Shown here piece by piece: positions 44,645 through 57,654 of a stretch of DNA of 64,000 nucleotides (its first letter is position 1; each line of letters begins with the position of its first letter). The stretch covers positions 1,240,001 through 1,304,000 of the forward strand of contig KV748191.1 of the NCBI GenBank assembly GCA_001692895.1. Reading direction: 5' to 3'. Both the position numbers and the translations under genes were made by a program. The stretch comes from Cenococcum geophilum 1.58. Its lineage: Eukaryota > Ascomycota > Dothideomycetes > Gloniales > Gloniaceae. The notes below the pieces were generated by a model. It had not been told where the DNA came from. It worked only from the letters and a program-made list of their open reading frames with translations, and ran no database searches.

Positions 44645-45643
44645 GTTTCCTTCTTGGCTAGAAAAGAATCCGTTTTTTTATTATTAAGTTCCTATAAACC
44701 CTATTCTATAAGTGTCTACTCCTTAAAACGGACCTTCTTATAAACCTTTTTAAGACGGATTAACTAAGCGGACGCTACAAGACGAGATTTAAGGGCCCGT
44801 TGCTAAGTATTAGTAGCCTCCTATTTAGTATCCTAAGAACGGCGTAGTTCCGCTAGGGTAACGGACAGTTTATTATCTAGCTACGTAGTAGTAGATTAAA
44901 TATAAAACCCTAAGATAAATTAATTAGGGAACTAAATAACTATTAAGAATAATAGGTTATGTATATTTAGTATTAGAGATAGAGCGAATATTATAGGACA
45001 AATAAACATTTGCTTTAGTACACTTTAAGTAAAAAAACCGTTATTGTAAAGAAGGACTTGCTAGCGCAATATAGACTAACCCCTCTTTTAAATAGCAAGA
45101 ATATAAAGACGGTATAATCTTACCAAGAGATAATATTGCAGCGATAGTGCGAGCACGACAAATAGTTAAAGAGGAAGAAATTACTTTAGGTATAATAAGT
45201 AATAATATTAACTAAATTAATTAGACGGATATTATACCTCTAGTAAATAACTTAGAGATATTTANAATCTTTAAGGANNAANATANAAAGNAGGGAGATN
45301 GTATTACGGACGCTTTAAGTATAATATTATAACTACTTAGAAAAGAGTCGGAAGAAGCTAGTTAGTTAATTTAAGCACGGTCTAGGATAGAGCCGGTAGA
45401 ACTATTACGAACGCTTTAAGTACGATATTACGACTACTTAGAGAGGAGTCGGAAGAAGCTAGTTGGTTAATATAAGCACGGTCTAAGATGGAACCCATAG
45501 AACTATATAATGAGGAATGGTAACTAAGGTTATATAACGTGCTATATATTAAACGTAAGGAATAGGAGGAACTTACGTACCTTATATATAACACGTACCT
45601 TACGTATAAGGAGGATTTTATAGAAGTACGGTTGTGTATTTAA
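44645..45643 (+). pseudogene. GyA-1 segment 6: post-pol third reading frame
   Basis: GyA sequence after GyC, homologous to 58711-59243 joined to 61083-61429. It reads, in a frame interrupted by a tandem duplication and N bases, toward a C-terminal part E-E-L-x-Y-L-I-Y-N-T-Y-L-T-Y-K-E-D that stops at TAA 45641-45643, about 145 bp inside the LTR. The protein is not one I recognise; charged, helix-prone segments (R-L-L-R-E-E-S-E-E-A-S) are evident. Reading beyond the chromodomain into the LTR is seen in both copies. Confidence 0.6.
45303..45497 (+). repeat. 101-bp tandem duplication in GyA-1
   Basis: The segment starting ATTACGGACGCTTTAAG at 45303 is repeated from 45404, period 101 bp. GyA-2 has a single copy at about 61186. 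The period is not a multiple of three, so it breaks the third reading frame in this copy. Ten or so N bases lie just upstream (45265-45299). Confidence 0.85.
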
Positions 45644-45823
45644 GGACCCTTAGTCCCTACCTAGATAGTTCCTTCCTTATAGTAATTCTTAGAATACAAT
45701 TAAAGTTAATCTATTAGGCAACTACTCCACTAGTTATTATTACGTTGTTAACTTACTTGTAATACCTATATACCTAGCCTATTAATAAGTCCACTGTAGT
45801 TCCTGCTATAAGGCTCCGTTATA
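45498..45823 (+). repeat. GyA LTR shared by GyA-1 and GyA-2 (326 bp)
   Basis: Starts TAGAACTATATAATGAGG and ends GGCTCCGTTATA, with TG and CA both mutated. It serves as 3' LTR of copy 1 and 5' LTR of copy 2, so the two copies form a tandem with a single LTR between. The LTR at 61284-61609 has exactly the same length. Confidence 0.85.
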
Positions 45824-45863
45824 TAATTACTACTATAGTTACAGTTTTAATAAGTTAAATAAT

Positions 45864-46985
45864 ATGCTACTAAAAGCAGCCACCACAACGTTATTAACGG
45901 CGGCAACTACTTTAAGATTAGGTAATAACACTAGTATAGTAAATACTAACTTATAACAACCTATAATAGTAAGATAGTTATAAGAGATAGTTAACTAGTT
46001 AACGGAAAATAATATAATACTTAAAAATAGGATTAATGGAATAGAAGTAGTAAAGATTAAGCTACTATTAATTAAAAGATTTTTAGGAGAAAGATTAAAG
46101 TTTAAAGGATTCCTTACGCAAATATACTTTAAGGTTTTATAAGAAGGAGCTAAGCTACTAACACCTATGGATTAAGTAGCGTATGCAGAATTGTTCTTAT
46201 TAAGAAGGGTACTTAAATAGTTTAAGCCTTACCTTATAGAGATATAAGTAAATGGAATAATAACTACAAACTAAGAAGTACGGTTTATGTTCTTAAGCTA
46301 GGGCGGATTCGCAGAGTAACTTATATAAATGTTTGGAGATCTAAAGGTAACGACCATAGCGGAAAGAAAACTCTAAAATATTACGTAATAAACTTTAGCA
46401 ATTAAGTATATAACGTAGTTCTAAACGCTAGTAATATAAGTTAAGTAGAATAATAAGGCGCTTATGGTATAGTATAAATAGGGACTTAAGGCTAAAGTTT
46501 AGGACGTAATTATCCTAATAGAAGATGCGGACACCCTAAGGGAACTAATAGATTAAGTAATAAAGATTAATAATAGGATCTACTAAAGGGAATAGGCTAA
46601 GAAGGGTTAGGATAGAGTTCTATAGTTATATAAGACGTAGAGTACGCAATAACCTAAGCTAAATTAGAAAATATAGTATAGCGTAGAGCTAATAGACCTA
46701 AGTAGTACTAAAGAAACCTATAAGAGATAGAGTAAGAAACTATAAAAACCTAAAGGTTAAGGATTAAGTAATTATAGGACTAGGAAGCATAGGCTAAACT
46801 AAGGATCTTAGTAGTAGAAGATGTTTAAGCGGACTCCATAATAAAAGCAATGGTTTAAAGATAGAGCTTATATAAATTGCGGAAAATAGGGTTATTTTGC
46901 TAGAGACTATAGAAGTAGTTAGAGTTATTACGTAGTAAAGGGAACTAGACTAGTAGTATATAATATATACGTATAGAAGGATAAT
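45864..46985 (+). pseudogene. GyA-2 gag
   Basis: ATG at 45864 opens a frame (M-L-L-K-A-A-T-T-T) that keeps phase to the zinc knuckle at 46869-46910. The body has the gypsy gag pattern F-K-G-F-L-T-Q near 46105 and later Q-M-F-G-D-L near 46326. The knuckle reads Y-I-N-C-G-K-stop-G-Y-F-A-R-D-Y: one Cys of the CCHC survives and the others and the His read Tyr. Stops are TAA/TAG at Gln sites. The end after the knuckle is approximate. Confidence 0.85.
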
Positions 46986-49900
46986 AGTATGCTACAAGGA
47001 ATAAAAGAATGTTTAATTAAAAGTTTTACGTTTTATTATAATAACGTATACCAAATTTATAAAGACGCTAAGTATGGTATAAGCTATTAGCTATAAGAGC
47101 TAGAGTTAAGAGGACTTAAAGGAACTAAAGAGTTAAATAAAGAATAAGATCGACTCTATAAGCTAGATTAAGATATTATAGTAATATATAAATAAAGATT
47201 AGCGATAATAATAATAGAGTTAGAGTACTTATTAATTAATAGCAATAAGAATAATAAAGGAACTAACTAGGGGTATCTAAACCTTAATAACGCAATAGAA
47301 GTAGAGACTAAGACCGCTATAAAGTAAGGTTTAGTAATAGGTATTATAACACTATTAGATACGGCATCTATTATTTTATAAGACAGAAGGAGTAATATCT
47401 AAAGATAATTAAGTAAGCAGATAACTGCTAGTGCTAGCTTACTACTTAATAAAGGTAAAAGGCNAAAGGCTTAAGATTCTTAAGATAAGATAAGAGATAA
47501 CTAAGATTCTTAAGATAAAATAAGGCATACTTAAGGACCTATAATAGACGAAAACCGATAGAATAGAGTAATAGCTTAGTTTAGCAATATACGAATAAGC
47601 TTAGGACGAAGTTTCCTAAAGGTATAAGATTCTTAAAACGAGATAAGTAAAATCTAGGACTCTTAAGACGAGATAAAGACACTAATAAAGCCTAGTTAGA
47701 TTAAGGCTAGAGTATAGCTTAAGAAAGAAGTAAGCTTAGGGTTAAAGAATTTAAGGGGTTAAGAATTTGGAGTACAAATAAGGACACCCATAAGAAAGAA
47801 GTAAGAGACTTTGCTATAGATTAGAGAATCTATAGTATAAACAGCGATTAGATTAGGAGACAAATATATAGACCTAGAAGACTTACTAGGCGAACGTAGT
47901 GTTTAACCTAAAGATTAAAAAGTTAATATAGCGATTAAGAAGTAAGAGAACTTTAAGGATCTAATTACAAGACGCAAATAATAAGAAACTATAGATAAGT
48001 TTAGAGCAAAAATCCTCATATAGTAAAAAAAGAAACTAGATATAAGATCTAGTATACTAAGTCGTATAAGGGACAAAGTACCCATATAAAGAATTACTAA
48101 TAGGCTAAGAATAGGCATACTAAGAGCTAAGTAGCTTACTAAACTGGAAAATAAAGAGAATTTAGGGATTCTAACTAGGTTTAAGAAACAATATATAAAG
48201 GGCTGTTATAACGTAGTAATAAGAAAATACTTCCTTACGGATAAGCCGTATATACTCTAGTAGCTGTATTAAAAGTAGTATAGGTAAAGATATAATGATA
48301 AGTGGGAAGATTTCTATATATAGTTGGACGAAAGAGTTATCTAAGACCACCTAATTACGGAAAAAGCGATAAATTATATTAAGGGAGCCTTAATTATAAT
48401 ATTAAAGGATCTAAAGGAATAATTAGAGGACTAGAGAAGTAAGAGGCGCGTTTTAGTACCTGCAAATAAAGTTATAACGTTTAGATTAACGCAATAAAGG
48501 TTTAAACTTAAGGATAAAAATAAGTTAAGAGTTAACCTAAAGCACGTAGCATACTACACGCTATTATAGATTACATACATAGACGATATATATAAAATGC
48601 ACAAAAATCTAAAAGAGAAAAACCGGAAATACCCTATAAGGATATATTAGGCGCTAAATAAGCAATAGTATAGGAATACTAAGTATATGCATAGCTGGCA
48701 TCTAGTAGAAGTTTAGGAGTTAGGAGACTTAATACTTTAACTAAGAAGATTCCTTACGGAAGAATGCCTAAATGGATAACAATAGTGGGAATGTCTAGAG
48801 AATACCTATCTATAGTATATTAAAGACAAAAAACGGACTAAGCATTGGCTAAAGAATAAGTTAAGTATATAGGGATTAAATAGCTAATAGTTAGGAAAAG
48901 TAGAGGCCTACGGAACCAGAGGGAGCTAGTAGTAAAGCCTTAGACCCTTAAAGGAATTTAAGGACAACACCTAAATTTAAGAGTTAATTGGTAAGATTAA
49001 CAGTTTAAAGTATTAGTAGATAGTGGAGCGAAAACCATATCTTACTAGTAGTAGTTAGAAGGATGGGGCTACTATATAGGCAAAAAGAGCACCCTTATTT
49101 ATTAGTAATAATTTTAGGAGATCTAATAGCCTATAGAGGAGGTATTATTAATCTTAAAATAGGACCTATTTAGATAACTATTAAAGGGAGATAAGTTAAG
49201 ATGTCTTTTAATATATTACTATTAGGGAATAATAAGGCAGTATTGGGAATGCCTTAGTTATAGGAATACAATCTAAAGATTAATTGGGTTATAGGTTAGG
49301 TCGATATTAGAGATATATAATAACGTAAAATGCGATAATAAACTAAGTTAGTATAGTACTAAGCCGGAGCGATATATAAGGAGACTAATTAAGGATTAAG
49401 TTATATACTAAAGAGATACCATAAGTATGGCAAGAAGCTATAGTTACTAGAAAGTAAAAAGCTATTAGATTATATAGCATAGGACTATAAAATAAAATTA
49501 AAACTAGAAATAAGTCTAAAGTTCTACCTAACTTATAAGTTAATAGAAAAAGAGTTATAGGCACTTAAGAAGTTTGTCCAGGAAACCCTTTAAAAGGGAT
49601 ATATTAGACTATCGCAGTTATTAGCGGGATATCCAGTACTATTCGTACTAAAGAAGAATGGAAAACTTAGGCTATATATTAACTATAGATAGTTAAACAG
49701 TATTACTAGAAAGGATAGGTATCCTTTACCCTTAATTAGCGAAATCTAAGATAGGATTAGTAATACGCAAATCTTTATAAAGATAGATCTGAGATAGGCG
49801 TACTATTAGATTAGAATTAAGGAAGGTAACAAATAGAAGGCAGCCTTTAGGTTAAAGGAAGGACTATATAAACCACTAGTTATACAATTTGGGCTTATAA

Positions 49901-51566
49901 ACGCACTAGCAACGTTTTAGAAGCGTATTAATAATATATTAAGAGAACACTTAGATAAATTTGTTATAGTATACCTTAACAATATTATTATCTACTTAAT
50001 AAATAAGGAAGAACATGGAGAATACGTTAAATGGGTCTTAAAGAGACTATAAAAAGAATAGATGCTAGTAGTAATTAAGAAATGCAAATTCTTTACTAGG
50101 AAGACAGATTTTGTTAAATTTATTATTAAACTAGGCCAACTTAGTATAGACCTAAAGAAGATCGAGGCTATAGTAAATTAGCAAGAACTAGAAAATATAA
50201 TATAGTTAAGGTTATTTCTAGGGTTCTGCAACTACTATAAAAGGTTTATAGCTTAATAGTTAAAGAATATTAAGCCATTTATAAGATTAATAAAGAAGGA
50301 AGAACTATAGGTATAGGGAGAGGAATAAAAGGAACTGTTTAAGAAAGTTAAATAGTTATTTACCTAGGAGCCAGTTCTTAAAATCTATTAGCTATAGTTA
50401 GAGATAGTAGTCAAAACAAATACATTAAACTATGCACTAGAAGTGTGCTTTCTATAGAAATATAAAGATAGATAGCACCTAGTAGCATACTATAGTTGGA
50501 AGATAATACCACCGGAACTAAACTATAACATCTATAATAAGGAGTTATTAGGTATAGTTATAGTACTAAGGGAATAGAGATTATTCTTATAAGGTATAGA
50601 GAAACTATTTATAGTTAAGACGGATTATAAGAACCTAACGGGGTTTCTAATAATAAAAGAACTTAATTATAAACAGGTTAGATAGGCAGAGATGCTTACA
50701 AAATACTATTTTAAGATTTAGTATACTAAGGGTATAGAGAATATATAAGCAGATGCTTTAAGCAGAAAGGCTAAACTATAAAATAATAAAAAGCTATTAG
50801 GGGCTTTATTGCGAAAGGATATAGATAGATTAATTAGGTATAATTATCCAAAGATTATAGTAATATAAGAAGAGAAGATCTATAAATTACTAGAGAGTAA
50901 TTGGATATAAAAGATCCTAGACGTATAAATAGAGGATCTAGACTTAAAGCAGTACGAAAATCGGGAAGTAATATATATACTAAGATCTATTGCAAAGGAG
51001 TTTATTAAGTTATTTTATAAAGAACCAACTTAAGGACACAATAGAGCTACAGGCTTAGTGTTAAGACTTTAAAAGGAGTATATTATTAATGGAATTTAAG
51101 AACTAGCTAGGTAAGTTATAAAAGAATATCTAAATTACTAAAGGAATAAACCGACGAGGTATAAGCTATATAGAGAGCTACAACCTATTAAAATACTAGA
51201 GAGACCATAGGAGGTTATATTATAGGACTTTATTATTAAGTTATTAAAGTTAAGAGATCCTATTACCGGATAAGATTATAATATAATCCTAGTAATAGTA
51301 GACAAGCTTACAAAGTGGGGATACTTTATAGCATATTTAGAAGAAATATTAGCGGAAGATATTGCTAGAATCTATATTAAAGAAGTGTTTATAAGACATA
51401 GAGCACTAGGTAAGATTATATCGGATAGAGATTTAAGATTTATAGTAGCATTCTAGAAAGTGTTTTTAGTAGAGCAAGGAGTTTAAGCAGTAACTTCTAC
51501 TATATATTATCTACAGATAGACGGTTAAATAGAGAGATTAAATTAGACACTAGAATAGTATCTAAG
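46986..51566 (+). pseudogene. GyA-2 pol, first part: protease, RT, RNase H, integrase N-terminal half
   Basis: The protease D-S-G-A is at 49019-49030 and is followed by a 4-bp deletion relative to GyA-1, which moves RT into another frame; the RT box at 49972 (Y-L-N-N, expected Y-x-D-D) fits exactly that shift. RNase H spans about 50400-50800, the integrase zinc region G-H-N near 51036, and the core S-D-R-D-L-R-F is at 51420-51440. About 2 kb between gag and protease (46990-49000) is low in recognisable motifs; it is Glu/Lys-rich and includes a 5-letter repeat CTTAAGAT near 47470-47660. CoA-2 interrupts at 51567; CTAAG at 51562-51566 is its target. Confidence 0.82.
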
Positions 51567-51834
51567 TGTATAATTACAGCACCTATTGTACCAAACGCGT
51601 GCTTACGCGTTCGGTACACCAGGTACGCGTTTACGCGTTTAGTGCACCAACCACTCGCTTACGCGTCTGGTGCACTTATAAAGCACTAACTAATTAGGGG
51701 GGAGGTGCATCAGTATATAGACCACATAGTCTGCTTTATATAATTAATAGTCACTATCTAAATAAGCATACGATACTATATATATTTTATGCCCGTAGAT
51801 ACAACTCACTTATGCTATTAAGTTAGTACAAACA
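51567..51834 (+). repeat. CoA-2 5' LTR (268 bp)
   Basis: Starts TGTATAATTACAGCACC and ends TTAGTACAAACA. It contains five ACGCGT palindromes and the AT-rich TATA-like segment. It matches the 3' LTR over the same length with scattered transitions in both copies. Confidence 0.93.
51595..51683 (+). promoter_or_regulatory. ACGCGT cluster and TATA-like box in the CoA LTR
   Basis: ACGCGT occurs at 51595, 51605, 51625, 51633 and 51661, followed by TATAAAG at 51677. The 3' LTR keeps four sites (57684, 57694, 57714, 57722) and one mutated to ACGTGT. ACGCGT is the MluI cell-cycle box bound by the MBF factor in yeasts and other fungi; that this factor acts here is inference. The overlapping palindromes also give strong hairpin potential. 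Confidence 0.6.
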
Positions 51835-52277
51835 CTAATTAGTAAGCGCGCACAGATTAGCAATCACTTAATACCTCCCCCTAAGTAATATACACGACAG
51901 CGACCACCTATTTAGACTCATAGTACGACCTATTAGAAGGTCGGAAGTTAGGAATTACAGACTTATCTCCAACTCTATATACTTATTTAAGTCTTAGTAC
52001 GGTTTACTGGAAGTTATAAATATGAATATAGACCTATACGGAACCCCTATCCTTAACCCCCTTAAATCTTAAACCTTTTTAAACCTTTTATAGAAACTTT
52101 TTACCCTTCTACAAACTATTATAGACCCGTTAATTAATTTTATGGACCGTTTTAAGACCTCCCCCACCCGTTATAAGCTGCTACTACCTACTACGCACTA
52201 TACTATACTATACTATAGCAGATATCAGCAAGTAAGTTAGTAAAGGTTAAAAGAAGTAGAAATAAGGAGTTGACGTT

Positions 52278-55200
52278 ATATCTATAAACAATGTTAATAA
52301 CTATATTAGTTTCAAAATCCTTAAATATAAATACTTTAAGCTTATAAATAATAACCTATAGGAGTAATACCAGGAAGACTTTACGGACTTTACAGAAGCT
52401 ATTCTTAAGGCCTATAACCCTATTACTATCTGTAAACTATAAACCCTTTTATATAACCAAGGTATATAGGTTAAAAGGAATAAATAAGTTACTATTATAT
52501 AGTCCTTATATAATATAATATATAAAAAAAACCAAACGGAATAGACTAAAAAAGAAATCCTAGACTAGTTCTAAGAAACTAAGGAACTCTTTATTTCTTC
52601 TAAACTTAATATAATCGCTAGCCTTATACCTAACCCACTTAACTAAATTCGTTCTATAAACCTAAGCGGCTTTAGACTTAACCTTATTGGCTAAAATATA
52701 CCCTACTCTTAAGTTATAGATTATAACACCCCTATAAACTAAAATACGGACCAAATTACCCCCGCTATTTAAGTCACAGATCCGTAAGCTATATATCCGC
52801 AAGCTATAGATCTATAAGTTATAGATCCGCAACCTACCTAAGTAAAGACCTATGGTAAGGAGCTAGCTAACCTAGCTAAGCTTTATACTGACGAATCTAA
52901 GTACAGTAGTAAAAATGATAATTTTAACTTTAAACTAACTATCTTTACGGACCTCTGCTAAAAGGCTAATATTCCTAAATAAGAGTTTAGCTAAGCCTAC
53001 TCTACTATGCTACGCGGCCTAGCACTTAACTACTACTATACTAACCTTAAAAGCAACCCCTTTAGTGTCCCCTTTAATAAGCTATATAAAGCTACCCGTA
53101 ACTACTTTAAAGGACTAGAATATAGGCGTAATATCCTTACCTAATGGAATGCGACTAAGCTACGGACCGTAATTAACAAGAATACTAAAAAATCGACTAT
53201 AGAGTGTCTATAAATCCTTATTAAAGACCTCCGGCACTTATAGTACGGCCTTAACGCTAAGCTTTAAATAGACAACTTCCTATATAATAAACTTATTACG
53301 GCTTGCTAGGAAGTAGAGCCCTATAAATACGCCTATTATAAGCCTACAGATACCTTAGCTGGCCTTATTAATAACTTACGCTCCTCTATTATAACGTATA
53401 AAGTCTTAAACCCACTAGGCAGCACTTAAGCCTTCGCCACGGATATTTAATATCCGTAGATAAACTTAGACGTCCACTTTATGGACCGCCGTTACCGCTA
53501 GCAGCACCCATACTAACTAAGTCCCACCTATAACCCCCGCAGCAACTCCTATATAAAAGTATACCCCCGCAGATAAACAAGCTAGAAATGCTTTGTGTGT
53601 AGTAAGGAAGGATGTTAGTCTATAAGGTATACCTAGAAAGAATATAATAGGTTTAAGAAGAGATTTAATAAATGGATTAGCTAGTTTATCTTAAAATATA
53701 AAGAAGAGGAAGAAGAGGAGCCCCCTAATAAGTTAATAGAAGCCCTTATAATTAACTTTAACCTAAATAACTAGGAATAGAAGACCCTAGAGACATTTCT
53801 AACTACTTTTAGACCTTTTACGGACAGCTAAGCCTTTAATATTACGACCGTATTAGCCGACCGTTCCTTTATATACTTAGTTACGCCTAAAAACTATTTT
53901 GTAAGTACCCCCGTTATAGATATTATAGATTATAAGTAGGACCTATTTGTATATATTACCACAGAACGCTATACCCCTAAGGAATTCTATGGTATTATAA
54001 TTAACACAGGCACCTTTAAGAAGTCTACTGTAGGCTATAGATAATACCTCGTATATAGGACTACCGCAAATAATAATACGGATATTAATATTACGTAAAC
54101 TAGGGCTGTAAACGTCTAATTCGGCATTAGCTTAACTGCATTAATTAGATTAGTTGCAGTTAAGACCCTAATTAGCCTAGTTAACTTCTATATAGTAAAA
54201 GCAGACACCCCTTTCTTACTTTGCCTTATGGACATAAATAGGTTATAGGTTTACTATAACAATATTACGGACACCTTAATTGGCCCTATAACTGCCCTAG
54301 GAAGTAAGTATATTACCCTACTAATTATATAATAATTTAGACACCCGTTCCTTATATAGGGAGAGACTTTACGGACCTACATTTAGGAATCTTTTAACTA
54401 TAACCTGTACTACCTTACCAGTACAGAGATCTACCGTCTGTACTACCGTTTCGGCTACCTGTTAGCTAAAAAGCTATATAGAGTCCTTAAACGCTCTAGA
54501 CACGATAACGTTAATAGGAAGGCAGTTAATTACCTAACTAAATACTGCTCCTTTTGCTAGAAATATGGACGTTCCCTAGGCCGATTTAAGTTTACCCTTT
54601 ATAAGGACCTTAACTTTAACCACTTAGTGTACGTAGACATTATATATATTAACGGCAGCCTAGTATTATATATAATTAACGAGGCAACCCGCTACTAAGC
54701 CGCCTATTAGTTGCAAAATATATCCGCAAAGTATACTTAGGATATTTTACGGACCTGCTAGATTAATACGTACGTTAGACCTCCTGAGTATATTACCTAT
54801 AACGCTAGTAAAAACTTCATTAGTAAGGAATTTTAGTAGTATGCTACGGCTATAGCTATATTAATAAAAGCTGTTCTAGTTAAGGCGTATTAGTTTATTA
54901 GGCTTATTAAGCGAGCTTACCTAGCTCTATAGAGAGCTTATTAGATTATTACGGACGAGTATAAGGACATTTAAAAGAAACTAGCTTTATAGATGGCCGT
55001 AAAAGCCGTTAATAACACCGCTAGCCCTAACGGACTAGTACCTACCCTCTTAGTTTATAGAGCCTACCTAAGAATAAGCAACCTAAGCCCCCTTACCCTA
55101 TCTATTACGGAACGAGCAGCTATAATACGGAAGGTAATGGCTAAAATAGTTAAATTACGGGCTAAATAAACTATTAATAACGCCCTATACTACCGTAATG

Positions 55201-57185
55201 GACCTAATATAACCTTAGTATATAACCTCCCGCTTAACTCTAAAGTCCTTATATAGCGTAAAAGCGGTAGTTAGAATAGACCTTACCGTCTACTAGCCGT
55301 AGAAAACGAGATATACTGTATATAGCTTCCTAGCGGGCTAACTAGCTTCAGAAGCACGTCCGTAAAACCCTACTTTTGGCCTAAAAATACTTATAACGTC
55401 AAGCTAGACGAACTAAAAGCAACCGCTAAATTAGATAAACTAGAAATAACTACCAAATTAGATAAACTAGAGACATCTTTACCTACCCTAGAGGTCCCCT
55501 AAAAACCTACTAAACCTACTAAACCTGCCGTAAAGCGTGGCCGAGAACGCCCCTATAAGAATCCTATAACGGAGAACTACCTAACCTCTATAGGCACATC
55601 TGTAAAGCAATCTCCGCCTATAAATATATTAGTTCTAGTATAGGAAACCCCTTTTACGGACTTATAGCATAAAGAGATTAACGGACTACTTAAAAAGGGT
55701 ATCTTTGTAATTATAACGGAGAGAGACGTTCTGTAAGGCGTCCATATATTTAACTTACGCTTTATTAATAAAATTAAGCACCCTAGTACTAATAAAGCCT
55801 TTAAGAAATTAAGGCTTATTATATAAGCTTATAATAACTAGGGAAAGAACCTAGTCCTTACATAATCGCCTATAATTTAATAGGTTAGTTAACGGATTAT
55901 ACTCGCACTTACGCCTAGACTATAGTAAACTAAATCTATAGCTCTTTACTTACGGGATATTTTATAAGCCTATGTGCAGTCTAATACCTACCTAAGTAGG
56001 GATATCTTTATACGACTACCCTATAAGCTTAACCTATAACTAGGAATAATTTTATAGGTTATAAAACCTCTTTACAGAGTACTAGAAGCCGAAAACTATT
56101 AATTTAAGATATACTACTAGCACTACGTTAATAAACTTAAAATAGAATAGTTAACCTATAACCCCTACCTCCTATACAGCCTATTAAACGGCCTTAGTAT
56201 TATTAGACTCTAAATAGATAATACCCTCTTCTTAGCAGACTGGACATTTACGGACGCTAAAGAGACTAAATTATAAGAAGCTAAGTTCCTGGCAAAGCTA
56301 TAAGAGTAGTTAACTAAGTAAACTCCAATTAAGTTTAACGGAGGCTTAATTATATAAAAGGGCAACTTAATCTAGCTAACCTAGGAACGCTAAGCTTAAA
56401 ACCTAAAGCTTATTATAGTAAAGCCTATAGACCTTACTAGTTCCCGCGGAGAGACCTATAAGACTGTAAATATAAAGGACTAATATGCTGCACAGCGTGT
56501 AAGAGGCGCCTATATTGCTATAGTCTGCCAACCCAAATCTGCCTACGACTTGTCCTTTGCGGCCCAGGTAGTAGATTTATAAGAAGAAAATATTAAGCAG
56601 CTTAATAAGCGTATTTAGTAGCAAATTAATAATGCAGTAAGGGGACTTACTTTTATACCACTAAACCTAAGTTCCCTTAGCTTACTAGTATTTATAGACG
56701 CCTCCTTTGCTAATAACAAAGACCTATCATTATAAATTGGCTTTATAATTGTACTTACGGACCGCAATTAGGACGCAAATATACTATATTAGTCTTTAAT
56801 TAAGTGTAAATAAGTAACCCGTAGTGTACTAGCTTCTAAACTATATATACTAGCTTATAGATTTAATATAGCAGCCGCAATTAAATTAACGGTCTAGAAG
56901 ATTCTATAACTAGAGCAGTTACCCCTAGTTTTATATACCAATTTAAAGTCCCTTTATAACTGCCTAGTTAAACTAGGTATAATATAAGAAAAGAGGCTTA
57001 TGGTCGACCTAATATGCTTATATTAGGCCTATAAATAACGTAAGATTATAGAGGTTAAATAGATCAGTAGCGGAGATAACCTAGCGGACGCTATAACTAA
57101 GGTAAAGCCGTATTAAGCCCTTAAAACCCTAATTAACACAAATAAGCTTAACCTAAAAGTTATAAAATGGGTAGAATGGGACTAA
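52278..57185 (+). pseudogene. CoA-2 gag-pol
   Basis: One frame of 1636 codons from ATA at 52278 (the position of the CoA-1 ATG, mutated) to TAA at 57183-57185. In frame are the gag knuckle C-F-V-C-S-K-E-G-C at 53589, protease N-T-G-T at 54003 (expected D-T-G), the pre-integrase zinc segment C-S-F-C at 54546 with the integrase core after it, copia RT about 55660-56250 (end segment D-N-T-L-F-L-A-D near 56216) and RNase H about 56690-57180 (D-A-S-F-A near 56698, D-N-L-A-D-A near 57077). Order and motifs define Ty1/copia. Stops are mostly TAA/TAG at Gln sites. An unusual feature is the long single frame with no gag/pol break. Confidence 0.87.
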
Positions 57186-57351
57186 TAAAGTACCTATGGT
57201 ACGCCTACGGCCTATTAGAAGGCCGTACGGCTTATTATACGGCCTATTCTACGGACCGTAAGCTATTAGGTAGAAAAACGGTGGAAAGCTGTAATAGAAC
57301 TTAGTAGACTTATATAACCTACTAAATTCTACTATATTCTACTATAGTAGT

Positions 57352-57432
57352 CAAATTAACTAATTATAATTTTCCATACCGGGCATGGAAAATTGCCATT
57401 GGCTCGCTTAGCACTAGCGCCTTAGCGGCCCT
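57352..57432 (+). repeat. Hairpin block shared by CoA-2 and CoB (CoA-2 copy)
   Basis: Contains a perfect 10-bp stem, AATTTTCCAT and ATGGAAAATT, around a 7-base loop (57368-57394), followed by GGCTCGCTTAGC and TAGCGCCTTAGCGGCCCT. It corresponds to 37641-37720 in CoB. CoA-1 lacks it: its 3' region is about 220 bp shorter. Confidence 0.78.
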
Positions 57433-57654
57433 TAAAATCTAACTTATGGCTCGTCTACTACCTGTTAAAAGGCCGTACGGTTTATTTTACGGACCGTAAG
57501 TAGGACTTACGGCTAGCTTAAGGTACCGTTTGGAAGGCAGCCTAGACGGCACCTTAGGGGAGATTTCCTATGTATTTTCCTTTATGTTTTATGGTTTTAT
57601 TAAAGCAATTACGGAGGCTATACACAGATAGTTTTATTTTTTAAGTACTGCTAG

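Larger units (their letters stand above)
811..45823 (+). mobile_element. GyA-1: Ty3/gypsy element, left-truncated, split into six pieces by five insertions
   Basis: Six segments (811-1427, 9058-11093, 25143-25298, 31622-31959, 38114-38757, 44645-45497) align in order with the continuous stretch of GyA-2, so together they are one copy. They carry protease, reverse transcriptase, RNase H, integrase, chromodomain and a third reading frame, followed by the LTR at 45498-45823. The gag part and 5' LTR are missing: homology to GyA-2 begins at about 48560 of that copy. Four of the five interruptions have 5-bp target duplications, and the LINE has about 17 bp. The left limit is uncertain by a few tens of bases. 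Confidence 0.85.

Noticed and set aside
45382-45594. Minus-strand open frame recurring at 61108-61380
   Set aside because: The plus-strand frame over the same region has a better case: its stops are confined to TAA/TAG at Gln-like sites in both copies. The minus frame is poor in stops for the same reason.
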